Source: Coriobacteriia bacterium (GTDB lineage: Bacteria; Actinomycetota; Coriobacteriia; Coriobacteriales; QAMH01). Taken from it: a stretch of 16,183 nucleotides of DNA. The stretch is taken from assembly GCA_900758075.1 (NCBI GenBank), contig CAAEQF010000048.1, positions 1 through 16,183 of the forward strand, read 5' to 3'. The position numbers and the translations under genes are program-made. Below, in pieces: positions 1 through 6,254 of the stretch. How positions within the stretch are numbered: the stretch's first letter is position 1; each line of letters opens with the position of its first letter. The notes below the pieces were generated by a model that searched no databases, was not told the DNA's origin, and worked only from the letters and a program-made list of their open reading frames with translations.

Positions 1-94
1 GTCGCTCGGCTGGAGGACGACGGCGGAGTACAGGAGGGACATGGGCTACGGCGACACGGTCGCGGCCTAGGTCCGGAAAAACGTCCGAGGTCCA
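1..94 (+). mobile_element. Right-hand end of an IS3-family insertion sequence (partial)
   Basis: The window opens inside what looks like an insertion sequence. The transposase-like reading frame stops at 68-70 and is followed by a 24-bp tail at 71-94. Read on the minus strand, this tail begins TGGACCTCGGACG and continues into TTTTTCCGGAC, so the element would end in the TG...CA typical of IS3-family inverted repeats. The left end and most of the element lie outside the window. No target duplication can be checked. The assignment rests on the reading-frame tail and the shape of the end, both from memory of the family. Confidence 0.5.
2..70 (+). CDS. C-terminal fragment of an IS3-family transposase (OrfB)
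   Basis: The frame is open from the window edge and encodes 22 residues before TAG at 68-70. The residues SLGWRTTAEYRRDMGY line up with the usual IS3 OrfB tail (pattern SLGYMSPAEYRRSLG). In that family this segment lies just after the DDE integrase core and a few bases before the right inverted repeat, which is the layout here. The catalytic domain is outside the window, so activity cannot be judged. A competing frame (1-266) is also open but its translation is Arg/Gly/Pro-rich and resembles nothing known, so it was not called. Confidence 0.5.
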   Translation, partial: SLGWRTTAEYRRDMGYGDTVAA

Positions 95-268
95 TAATGC
101 GCGAGAACCGTGGCAGTGCCACACATCCCACGCATGCGAGGAGCACGCGGCGTATCCCTCGCGCTCCATCGCTGCTCGGCGGGTGGATGAACCCCTCACA
201 AATACGCCATGAATCGTGCAATTACGACAAGCGAGGCGAGTCATCCCTAGGCGTTCCTATCATGTGAA

Positions 269-1483
269 ATGCATACCTGGCTCTTTGGGAGAGCTGCGCC
301 GCAAACGCGGCGGGCATCCGCCGCAAGAAAGACGCTGGCGGCGCTGTTGTTGTCGGCAATCATGTGCTTCTACGGAGTCCCGGTTGCCGCTATCGGCGAA
401 AGCGTCGCCAACGCGAGCAACGCGGGGACCCTCGAGCAGGCAGGCGAATCCATCCAGGACTCGCTCACGCTCGACGCGAACGGCGCAGATGCTGCTGCGA
501 AGACCCTAAAGGTCACCAGCGGGACGACGGTCTCGCTGTCCGACTACGCGGTAAGCCGAGACGGCTACACCCTCGTCGGCTGGTCTGCTAACGCGAGCGC
601 TGACCCCACCAGCGCAGGCGTCTACAAGTCCACCTATGAGTACGCGGGCGTGCAAGGCGAGCAGATAAACGTCTACCACATGGACAACGAAGCTTCCGCT
701 CCTGAAAAGATCGCCTCCAACGTGAGCGCCGATCCCACGGTTAAGGCAGCTCACTTCTCCATCTACATCGTCTCGGGTGAAACTACTCCGGCGGTTGCCA
801 CGTATCAGTTCCTCGACGCCAAGGGCTCGGTCGTATCCGAGCAGAAGGTAAAAGATGGGGAGACGCTGTACGCTCCGGCATCCCCCGAGAAATCCGGCGC
901 CAGGTTCATGGGCTGGACGTTGACGGAGGACAGCGTCACGGCGGACTTCACGCCTGGTTCTGCTGCCGTCAACAAGACCGAGACCATCACGGTGTACCCA
1001 GTGTTTGTCGGCGCGCACTACGTGCAGTTCATGGACGATCAGGGCCGCGTCGCCGTGACCAAGACCGTCGGCACAGGCAAGACGGTGAGCCCCGCCGGCG
1101 TCACGCTGCCTCTTCCCTCCACGAAGGGCGTCACGGGCTGGTACTCCTCCAAAGAAGCGGCGGAGGCGCAGGATACCGCCAAGCTGGTGACGGAGCGCAC
1201 GTTTTCCAGCGACTCCGACCCTGACGTCGTGCTGTGGCCCCATATCGAAGAGGGTCATTACGTCACGTTCGACGCGCGGGGCGGCAGCTACACCAAGCCG
1301 CAGTTCGTGCTCCACGACAAGTCTGCTTCCGAGCCGAACGATCCGGCGCCCACGACTCCGACGGTAACCTACATCGTCGCAGCTCCGACGCCCGCCGCTC
1401 CGGCAGATGACGGCATCGTGACGGTGGACGAGAACGGCACGCCTACCGCGCCGGCTGAGCATGTCGATTGCTGGGCCCACTGA
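269..1483 (+). CDS. Secreted InlB/Listeria-Bacteroides-repeat surface protein, anchor cut off by an in-frame TGA
   Basis: The 404-residue product begins with a signal peptide: basic residues RR and RK near 14-21, a hydrophobic core about 23-41, and likely cleavage after VAA at 41. The mature part carries InlB-type beta-grasp repeats. LTLDANG (about 66-72) with GYTLVGW (about 100-106) marks the first, ARFMGW (near 212) a second, and YVTFDARGG (near 333) starts a third that lacks its second half. A Pro/Ala/Thr-rich stretch follows. Translation stops at TGA 1481-1483, but the same frame continues into a transmembrane anchor (separate entry). No SD precedes ATG 269. TATCAT at 258-263 could be a -10 box 5 nt upstream of it, but no -35 is visible. 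The nearest in-frame stop upstream (248-250) leaves no earlier start. Such proteins are usually adhesins or cell-surface proteins. This one may be a decaying copy beside an insertion sequence. Confidence 0.7.
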   Translation: MHTWLFGRAAPQTRRASAARKTLAALLLSAIMCFYGVPVAAIGESVANASNAGTLEQAGESIQDSLTLDANGADAAAKTLKVTSGTTVSLSDYAVSRDGYTLVGWSANASADPTSAGVYKSTYEYAGVQGEQINVYHMDNEASAPEKIASNVSADPTVKAAHFSIYIVSGETTPAVATYQFLDAKGSVVSEQKVKDGETLYAPASPEKSGARFMGWTLTEDSVTADFTPGSAAVNKTETITVYPVFVGAHYVQFMDDQGRVAVTKTVGTGKTVSPAGVTLPLPSTKGVTGWYSSKEAAEAQDTAKLVTERTFSSDSDPDVVLWPHIEEGHYVTFDARGGSYTKPQFVLHDKSASEPNDPAPTTPTVTYIVAAPTPAAPADDGIVTVDENGTPTAPAEHVDCWAH

Positions 1484-1597
1484 CTCATCATCCTGGGCAC
1501 GCTGCTCGCTTCGCTGTACTACATCGGCGTGGTGATTCGTCGCCAGAAGAACATCAACTCCCTGCGCGCTGTAGCAGGAAAGGGCAAGAACGTCTAG
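1481..1597 (+). pseudogene. Disconnected membrane anchor of the InlB-repeat protein, downstream of an in-frame TGA
   Basis: After TGA 1481-1483 the same frame stays open for 37 codons to TAG 1595-1597. These codons encode a hydrophobic helix (LIILGTLLASLYYIGVV) followed by a basic tail (IRRQKN...KGKNV). That is the expected C-terminal membrane anchor of an actinobacterial surface protein. If TGA were read as Trp, the junction would be CWAHWLIILG and the protein would have 442 residues. A single TGG-to-TGA change explains the break. UGA followed by C is a relatively leaky stop context, so some read-through is possible. Several other genes here end in TGA (for example at 3890, 4357 and 12718), so TGA is not generally reassigned. 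Confidence 0.65.
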
Positions 1598-1656
1598 CTG
1601 ACTGGCACGGGGGCGGCGCCCGAACGTCGCCCCCACTACTCAAAAGGAGGTTTGAG

Positions 1657-2220
1657 ATGAAAAAGATCAACTGGCTCATCGCCGTCGTTGCAGTTGTCGC
1701 AGCCGCTCTGCTCGTCATGCTGTACTTCGCGCTTGGCTTCCAACACGTAGACAACTATCTCGACGTGTGCCTCGGCATCCTCCGGGTTGCCATCATCGCC
1801 GTTTTTGCCGGCATCCTGTACTGGCGCGAATCCGTGCGCAGGCGTCTGATCAGACGGTTCTACATCTCGCCGGCGACGGTCTACAACCCTGAGTTCGGAG
1901 GGGCACGGCGCGCTGATGCCCTCCCGCAGAACACCGCCGAGGAGTTCGACCGCTTTGCCGCCGATGTATATGCGGCGCTCGAGTATGGCTTCGAGATCGC
2001 GGACCGCCCCGAGAGCTACGACCCCAAGTACATTGTGGATACCAAGCGCTTCCAGGCGCATCGCGACGATGACAACAAGCTCGTGGTCGATACCCGGGAA
2101 GGCTCGCTTTCCAAGTACAAGGTCAACGAAGACGGCAAAGAGCAGATTCAAGAAGTCGCTCAGTACAACGACGAGTACGAGCTCGCCGACGCGCTTCGCA
2201 AGAACCAAGTCTTCGCCTAG
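1657..2220 (+). CDS. Two-TM membrane protein with a cytoplasmic C-terminal domain, unknown function
   Basis: This 187-residue protein starts at ATG 1657, which has a near-perfect SD (AAAAGGAGG, 1642-1650) six bases upstream. The frame is open further upstream but that part has no comparable ribosome site. Two hydrophobic helices lie at about residues 5-27 and 34-53. They are followed by a basic segment (RESVRRRLIRR) and a soluble, charged domain of about 120 residues rich in Asp, Glu and Tyr. By the positive-inside rule the C-terminal domain should be cytoplasmic. I do not recognise the family. It lies 60 bp downstream of the end of the surface-protein anchor on the same strand and is probably co-transcribed with it, which suggests a cell-envelope role. 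That last point is inference only. Confidence 0.8.
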   Translation: MKKINWLIAVVAVVAAALLVMLYFALGFQHVDNYLDVCLGILRVAIIAVFAGILYWRESVRRRLIRRFYISPATVYNPEFGGARRADALPQNTAEEFDRFAADVYAALEYGFEIADRPESYDPKYIVDTKRFQAHRDDDNKLVVDTREGSLSKYKVNEDGKEQIQEVAQYNDEYELADALRKNQVFA

Positions 2221-2248
2221 CACGGGCCAACAGAGACTACGACGCAAA

Positions 2249-2285
2249 GAGGGCAGCCATCGGGGCCGCCCTCTCCGTTTCTCTC
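2249..2285. terminator. Bidirectional intrinsic terminator between convergent genes
   Basis: GAGGGC (2249-2254) pairs with GCCCTC (2268-2273). After one A/C mismatch, GCC pairs with GGC around a short ATCGG loop. On the plus strand a T-containing tail (TCCGTTTCTCTC) follows. On the minus strand the downstream tail is CTTTGCG. It sits between the convergent 187-aa membrane protein gene and pilT, and plausibly ends both transcripts. Confidence 0.6.
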
Positions 2286-2329
2286 GCGTCTTTCTCGTGG
2301 AGGCTGGAGGCGTCTGCGCTTTTGCTGGG

Positions 2330-3409
2330 CTATATGCGGCGCTTTATGACGTCCGCATCGAGACAGTTGCCCAATACGGTTTCTTTCGTGATTTTGCCCT
2401 CGTTGTACAGCCTGAGCAGGTCGCTATCGAAGGTGCGCATTCCCGCTTGACTGCTTGACTGGATGACGTTGGGAATTTGGTGAATCTTGTTCTCGCGAAT
2501 GAGGTTGCGGATTGCGGGGTTGGCGAACATGATTTCGAATGCGGGGATGCGCTCGGTGCCGTCGACGCTCGGCAGCAGCTTCTGGCTGATAATCGCCTCG
2601 AGTGTCTGCGAGAGCTGCGTGCGCGCCTGCTCCTGCTGCGCGGCGGGAAAGGTATCGATGATACGCGTGATGGTTGCGGCGGATCCCAGCGTGTGCAACG
2701 ACGACAGCATGAGCTGGCCCGTTTCCGCGGCGCGCATGGCAACCTCGATGACGCTTCGCGTGCGCATCTCGCCGAACATAATCACGTCGGGGTTCTCGCG
2801 CAGCGCCGATGCCAAAGCAAGCTCGTAGCTCTCCACATCGGTCGCGACTTCGCGCTGAGAGACGAGGCTCTTCTTATGGTTATGCACGAATTCGATAGGG
2901 TCTTCTACCGTGATGATATGGCCGCAGCGTGTCTCGTTGATTTTGTCGACGATGCAGGCGAGTGTGGTCGACTTGCCGTTGCCGGCAGGCCCCGTCACGA
3001 GCACGAGCCCCTGCTTGAGGTCGGCGCAGCGCATGACCTCTTCGGGGATGTTGCTCGCGGCGGCATCGGGAAGCCCGAACTTGATGACGCGAAGCACCGC
3101 GGCAAGCGTGTTGCGCTGGTAGTACACGTTGAGCCTGAAGCGCCCGATGCCCGGGATGGCAAACGAGAAGTCGTCGTCGGTGTGCGGGACTTCGTCGTAG
3201 TGGGGGATACGCTTCGCGAGCACGTAGATGGCCGCGATGTGCTCGCGCGCCATGCCGGGCGTGAGGCGTTCGCCTTGGGGCTGGTGTGTCTCGCCAACCT
3301 GGAACGTCACCGGTGCGCCGGGGATGAGGAACACATCTGATGCGTTGTCGTCTATCGCCTGCTTGAGCAGGGCCGTGACCTGCTCGATATCTGCATGTCC
3401 GTCTGCCAC
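2330..3409 (-). CDS. pilT: PilT-type secretion/retraction ATPase of a type IV filament system
   Basis: This protein of 359 residues is a member of the GspE/PilT hexameric ATPase family. It has Walker A GPAGNGKST (140-148), an Asp box ITVEDPIEF (about 167-175), Walker B VIMFGEMR (209-216), a His box SLHT (237-240) and the PilT hallmark AIRNLIRE (299-306), followed by HQIPNVIQ (310-317). AIRNLIRE and the length of about 350 residues place it with PilT rather than PilB/GspE. PilT normally drives pilus retraction. Start: GTG 3409 is chosen because AAAGGAG lies just upstream, overlapping the stop of the preceding gene; the upstream extension of the frame has no SD and is low-complexity. It is the last gene of the six-gene operon. 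It is the only filament ATPase in the window, so it may have to work with a PilB encoded elsewhere or act as the sole motor. Confidence 0.9.
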   Translation of the reverse strand: MADGHADIEQVTALLKQAIDDNASDVFLIPGAPVTFQVGETHQPQGERLTPGMAREHIAAIYVLAKRIPHYDEVPHTDDDFSFAIPGIGRFRLNVYYQRNTLAAVLRVIKFGLPDAAASNIPEEVMRCADLKQGLVLVTGPAGNGKSTTLACIVDKINETRCGHIITVEDPIEFVHNHKKSLVSQREVATDVESYELALASALRENPDVIMFGEMRTRSVIEVAMRAAETGQLMLSSLHTLGSAATITRIIDTFPAAQQEQARTQLSQTLEAIISQKLLPSVDGTERIPAFEIMFANPAIRNLIRENKIHQIPNVIQSSSQAGMRTFDSDLLRLYNEGKITKETVLGNCLDADVIKRRI

Positions 3410-3419
3410 GGATGCTCCT

Positions 3420-3893
3420 TTACTCGTAGACGCGCACCTGGTCCCACGACTGCACGTCGTAGGTGCCGTTGCCGTACGCGATGGTGATGGCAAGTGCCGG
3501 CTTGCCGGCATCGTCGGTGTCGGAAGAAGACAGCCCGCTTGCCGAGATGCCGGTCTCGCCGAGCGAACTGGGCTCGGTGCTCACGGCGGCGGGGGAGACG
3601 GGCTTGCCGTCCACAAGGTAGATCCGCACGTGTCCGTCGTCGACCTCGCATGCGTCGGGGAGCGCGGCCTTGGGGTCCTCTCCGCTCAAGAGCGCAGCGT
3701 CGAGCGTTGCCACAAGTTCCTGGCCAGCCGCATCGTTTTGGTAGTAGGTCTCGGTGCCGTCAATGCAGGCGTTGGTCCGGCTCAGATTGGCGTGCGCCGT
3801 CTGGTACGAGAGAAGCCCCAGCGCTGCCAGCGCGACAGTCGTGATGAGCAGCAGCAAGGTCAAGCTTCCCGTGCGAATGGAGTTCTTGTTCAC
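3420..3893 (-). CDS. Small single-TM protein of the type IV filament operon, unknown function
   Basis: This 157-residue protein starts at GTG 3893 and overlaps the previous stop by 4 bases (GTGA), so translation is probably coupled. One hydrophobic helix lies at about residues 10-30 (SLTLLLLITTVALAALGLL) after a short basic N-terminus ending in RTG. An extracytoplasmic domain with two Cys (ACIDG and DACEVDD) follows, which could form a disulfide. The helix sits where a pilin N-terminal helix would be, and a Gly precedes it, but the Glu at position 5 expected in a prepilin is missing. It sits between other single-TM proteins and pilT, so a minor pseudopilin-like or assembly role is the best guess. 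The family is not recognised. Confidence 0.8.
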   Translation of the reverse strand: MNKNSIRTGSLTLLLLITTVALAALGLLSYQTAHANLSRTNACIDGTETYYQNDAAGQELVATLDAALLSGEDPKAALPDACEVDDGHVRIYLVDGKPVSPAAVSTEPSSLGETGISASGLSSSDTDDAGKPALAITIAYGNGTYDVQSWDQVRVYE

Positions 3894-4360
3894 TGGGAGC
3901 CTCCCTTTGCCACGTCGTCAGAGACGTAGCGCTCGCTCGCCAGCGTGTAGGGGCGCGAGCCTGCCTGGTCGGAAACGGTTATGCCGGCGGTGTAGAGCGT
4001 GCCGGCGCCCGTGTCCCGCGAGCTGATGGTGACGTTTACGCGCATGGGCGCCCCGGATACATATTCGACATTCGCATTGACTGCTGTCTTGTCGATGCCG
4101 GAACGCTCGCCTTGCAGCGCGTCGGCAAGCTCGTCGGGGCTCGCCGACGACTGAAACAGCTCGGCGACCTGGCGCGCCGTCGCCACCTCGTCCATGCGAA
4201 CCTGCGATTCCTGTGTGGCGACGTAGGACTTCACGAAGAACTGCACGACGACACTCAGCACCACGAAGAGCATGAGCACGACGACGGTCGTCTCGATGTA
4301 GAAGGCGATGGAGCGCCCGTTGCCGCCTGTCTCGTGCGGGCGCGGCTTGAGGGGTCTCAT
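3890..4360 (-). CDS. Pseudopilin-like single-TM protein of the type IV filament operon
   Basis: This protein has 156 residues and starts at ATG 4358-4360, overlapping the preceding stop (ATGA). A basic N-terminus (PLKPRPHETGGNGR) leads into SIAFYIETTVVVLMLFVVLS, a hydrophobic helix with a Glu near its start (FYIETTVV). That is the closest approach in this operon to the prepilin pattern FTLIE, although the usual Gly before the cleavage point is replaced by Ala or Ser. After the helix comes an amphipathic stretch with Gln and Arg, as in pilin alpha-1 C. A small soluble domain follows with beta-type segments (MRVNVTISS, LYTAGITVSD). A minor pseudopilin is the likeliest role, and processing by a prepilin peptidase is uncertain. 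Confidence 0.78.
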   Translation of the reverse strand: MRPLKPRPHETGGNGRSIAFYIETTVVVLMLFVVLSVVVQFFVKSYVATQESQVRMDEVATARQVAELFQSSASPDELADALQGERSGIDKTAVNANVEYVSGAPMRVNVTISSRDTGAGTLYTAGITVSDQAGSRPYTLASERYVSDDVAKGGSQ

Positions 4361-4818
4361 CGGTCATCACCTGCACTTCGCAGCGAGGCGACGACCGTGC
4401 CCACATCTGTGATTACGGTGACGCGATTGTTCGAGACCTCGGCGGAGAAGCTCTCCAGCTTGGCAATGGGGACGGCGGATTGCGGGTCGAGCGCGTTGCC
4501 GGCAGCGCCGTACTCCTCAACGAGCCTGCCGTCGGACAGGTAGATGGACGTGGCGTTGCCATCGCCCGTGGCAATGCGCAAGACGTTGCCTTGTGGGCCG
4601 GCAATCACGCTCACCGCGCTGTTCTCGTCGTTTGCCTTCAAGGCGGACGAAAGGTAGCCCTCCACGGCGCGCAGCTGCGTTGTCGCGGCGTTGGCGTGCG
4701 TGGCCATGTCATAGACGCGCACGCCGAACACGATTGAGACGAGCATCAGCAGCATTACGACGGCAAACAGCAGGAGCGTCCACACGTGCCCGCGGTTGGA
4801 ACGGCGGCTACTTGTCAC
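4357..4818 (-). CDS. DUF4860-like single-TM protein of the type IV filament operon
   Basis: This protein has 153 residues if started at GTG 4818. GTG is chosen because GGAGGT (4827-4832) lies 8 bases upstream; the longer frame from 4857 has no SD and would overlap the preceding gene by 50 bases. The N-terminus reads RSNRGHVWTLLLFAVVM, one hydrophobic helix preceded by RG. A domain follows with a YLSSALKANDE segment and a SIYLSDGRLVEEYG motif. From memory this matches the pattern of DUF4860 proteins (GHVFTLLLF near the start, IYxYDGxLxELF later), which occur in clostridial and coriobacterial filament loci. The biochemical role is unknown. The start overlaps the previous gene by 11 bases. Confidence 0.75.
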   Translation of the reverse strand: MTSSRRSNRGHVWTLLLFAVVMLLMLVSIVFGVRVYDMATHANAATTQLRAVEGYLSSALKANDENSAVSVIAGPQGNVLRIATGDGNATSIYLSDGRLVEEYGAAGNALDPQSAVPIAKLESFSAEVSNNRVTVITDVGTVVASLRSAGDDR

Positions 4819-5122
4819 GGGCGAGCACCTCCACCTGGGGCATGACGTTGGAGGCAAAGCAGTTGTACGTCACGATGTAGTCGTTGTGGTTGATCTTCAG
4901 ACCGTAATCGTCTTCCAGGTGCGCAAGCGACGACGGGTAGCTCCCCTCGATGGCAAAGCACTGGACGGCCGCGTCCACGACCTCGGCCTTGATGGTGTCC
5001 GCGCTCTGCTCGACCATATCCGCGGAGACGCGCACGATGGCAGACCATGCGACGAGCACGATGGCGAGGGCGACGATGATGAGAATCACCGCGAACAGGG
5101 TATGTCTACTGGTCGTGCGCAT
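4808..5122 (-). CDS. Small pseudopilin-like protein (104 aa)
   Basis: This 104-residue protein starts at ATG 5122, three bases after the pilC stop. A basic N-terminus (MRTTSRH) is followed by a hydrophobic helix TLFAVILIIVALAIVLVAW (about 8-26). An amphipathic segment then leads to AAVQCFAIEGSYPSSLAHL. The pattern of a small Ala-rich helix, then GxYPxSLxxL, is typical of the start of the globular domain in GspG/PilE-type pseudopilins, so the fold assignment is fairly good. Against it, there is no Gly-Phe-Thr-Leu-Ile-Glu leader, so a standard prepilin peptidase site is not visible. Two Cys (CFAIEG and YNCFAS) could pair. Position right after pilC supports a filament role. Confidence 0.78.
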   Translation of the reverse strand: MRTTSRHTLFAVILIIVALAIVLVAWSAIVRVSADMVEQSADTIKAEVVDAAVQCFAIEGSYPSSLAHLEDDYGLKINHNDYIVTYNCFASNVMPQVEVLARDK

Positions 5123-5125
5123 CGA

Positions 5126-6166
5126 TTACCCGATGGCGCCCAAGACGCCCATGAGCGGAATGATAATCGCGATCAGCGAGAGCGCGACGGCAATGGTGAG
5201 CAGCGCCGCACAGGCGGGTTCGATGACCGAGACGACCCGGTCGGTGCGCCGCGCCGCGTCTTCGCTGATGAGCGAGGTGAGGTAGGAGAGGGTCTCGTCG
5301 TAGGTGCCGGAGCGCTCGCCGTTTATGAGCATGCGCGCGTACAGCGGGTCGAGCACGTTTTCGGCAAACGCCGCCTGAGCAAAGCTCTCGTCGTCGTGGA
5401 TGCGCTTCAGACACGCGTCCAGACGCGCGCGCAGCTTCTTGTTGCCGATCTCGCTCGTGATGCTCGACAGTGCGTCTTCGGTGTCGATGCCGGATGCGAC
5501 GTAGGTCGAAAGCGAGCTCATGACGCGCGACAGCGCGCTCGCGTAAGAGGCCTTCGCGGTGAAGGGCAGCGCGTCGAGGACCTTCGAGACCGTCGTCGTG
5601 CGGCGGCCAAAGTAGACCAGGCACGCGCCCACGAGAAAGAAGACGGCGACGATGAGCACGAGCGCGACGGCGACGTACGAGACGGCCTGCGCGACGCTCG
5701 CATAGCCGAGAGAGGTTGGCGTGATGCTGCCGGCCATGGTCATGTACACGTTGGAGAAGATGGGGAGCACGGCCACCGTCAGGACAAGCAGCACGCCCGT
5801 CATCAACAGCAGCAGCACCATCGGGTAGATGAGCGCGGAGCGCAGGCGATCTTGCAGGCGCATTTGCTCGAGGTAGTAGTCAGAGAGTGTGAACATCGTC
5901 TGCTCGAGACGCCCGGCGCGGTCTGCCGCTTCGACCATCTTGACGACGTGGACGGGAAAGGCGCCGGTTGCACGCAGTGCCTCGGACAGGCTCTTGCCGT
6001 GCTCGAGGTGCCTGCTCACGGCCTCGACCGTGTTCGCGAACGTACCTTTGCCGCTGTCTTCGGCGACGAGGCGCACGGCTTCCAGAGTCGAGATACCCGC
6101 CTGGTACATCATGCCCAGGTTCTCGCAGAACAAGGCGACTTGCTCGTGGTTCAGATGCTCGTTCAA
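5126..6166 (-). CDS. pilC: PilC/GspF inner-membrane platform protein (T2SS F family)
   Basis: This 346-residue protein has the two-fold T2SSF architecture. A first four-helix cytoplasmic domain (about 8-112, with LGMMYQAGISTLEAVRLVAED) is followed by two TM segments (about 113-137 and 158-186). A second cytoplasmic domain (about 205-305, with MSSLSTYVASGIDTEDALSSI) and a final TM (about 313-340) come after. Repeats of the pattern LxxLxxxGIxxxxAL are the family signature. The protein forms the membrane platform on which the ATPase acts to build or retract the filament. Start: TTG 6166, with GGAG 8 bases upstream. The shadow frames here are antisense. It is the first gene of the operon, and a good promoter lies immediately upstream. 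Confidence 0.9.
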   Translation of the reverse strand: MNEHLNHEQVALFCENLGMMYQAGISTLEAVRLVAEDSGKGTFANTVEAVSRHLEHGKSLSEALRATGAFPVHVVKMVEAADRAGRLEQTMFTLSDYYLEQMRLQDRLRSALIYPMVLLLLMTGVLLVLTVAVLPIFSNVYMTMAGSITPTSLGYASVAQAVSYVAVALVLIVAVFFLVGACLVYFGRRTTTVSKVLDALPFTAKASYASALSRVMSSLSTYVASGIDTEDALSSITSEIGNKKLRARLDACLKRIHDDESFAQAAFAENVLDPLYARMLINGERSGTYDETLSYLTSLISEDAARRTDRVVSVIEPACAALLTIAVALSLIAIIIPLMGVLGAIG

Positions 6167-6198
6167 GAGCTGCTCCTCTCCCGGTGGGAAACACGACT

Positions 6199-6227
6199 AT
6201 TGTATAATTCGTAAGATGGTGTGGCAA
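6199..6227 (-). promoter_or_regulatory. Sigma-A-type promoter of the pilus-like operon
   Basis: On the minus strand a -35 box TTGCCA (6222-6227) is separated by exactly 17 bp from a -10 box TACAAT (6199-6204). Each matches the consensus at five of six positions. A transcript would start near 6192 and have a leader of about 25 nt that includes the GGAG site before the TTG start of pilC. Confidence 0.6.
6203..6208 (+). promoter_or_regulatory. Perfect -10 box (TATAAT) for the LytTR regulator, without a -35
   Basis: TATAAT at 6203-6208 would start a transcript near 6215, about 40 bases before the regulator ATG. At the expected -35 position (around 6180-6185) the sequence is CCCGGT, so the promoter may need an activator. 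It overlaps the minus-strand -10 box by two bases. RNA polymerase could not occupy both promoters at once. Confidence 0.5.
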
Positions 6228-6254
6228 AAACAGGGTCTCGTGAAAGGAGGATGG

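Noticed and set aside
110..122. Palindrome GTGGCAGTGCCAC upstream of the surface gene
   Set aside because: Only 13 bp and more than 140 bp from the start codon, with no promoter around it. It could be chance.
506..1636. Long minus-strand open frame opposite the surface protein (376 codons)
   Set aside because: Arg/Val/Asp-rich translation typical of the antisense of a high-GC gene. No family motif, and the plus strand has clear domains.
1..2220. General reassignment of TGA to Trp in this organism
   Set aside because: Several intact genes in the window end in TGA at the expected length, for example the stops at 3890, 4357 and 12718.
4796..6214. 472-codon plus-strand frame opposite pilC and the pseudopilin gene
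   Set aside because: Its translation is dominated by His, Asp, Glu and Arg with no motif. The minus strand encodes a clear PilC.
6214..6254. Earlier start for the LytTR regulator (MVWQKQGLVKGGW extension)
   Set aside because: It would start before the strong SD and add residues not seen in receiver domains; MIKVSICDDD is the normal beginning.
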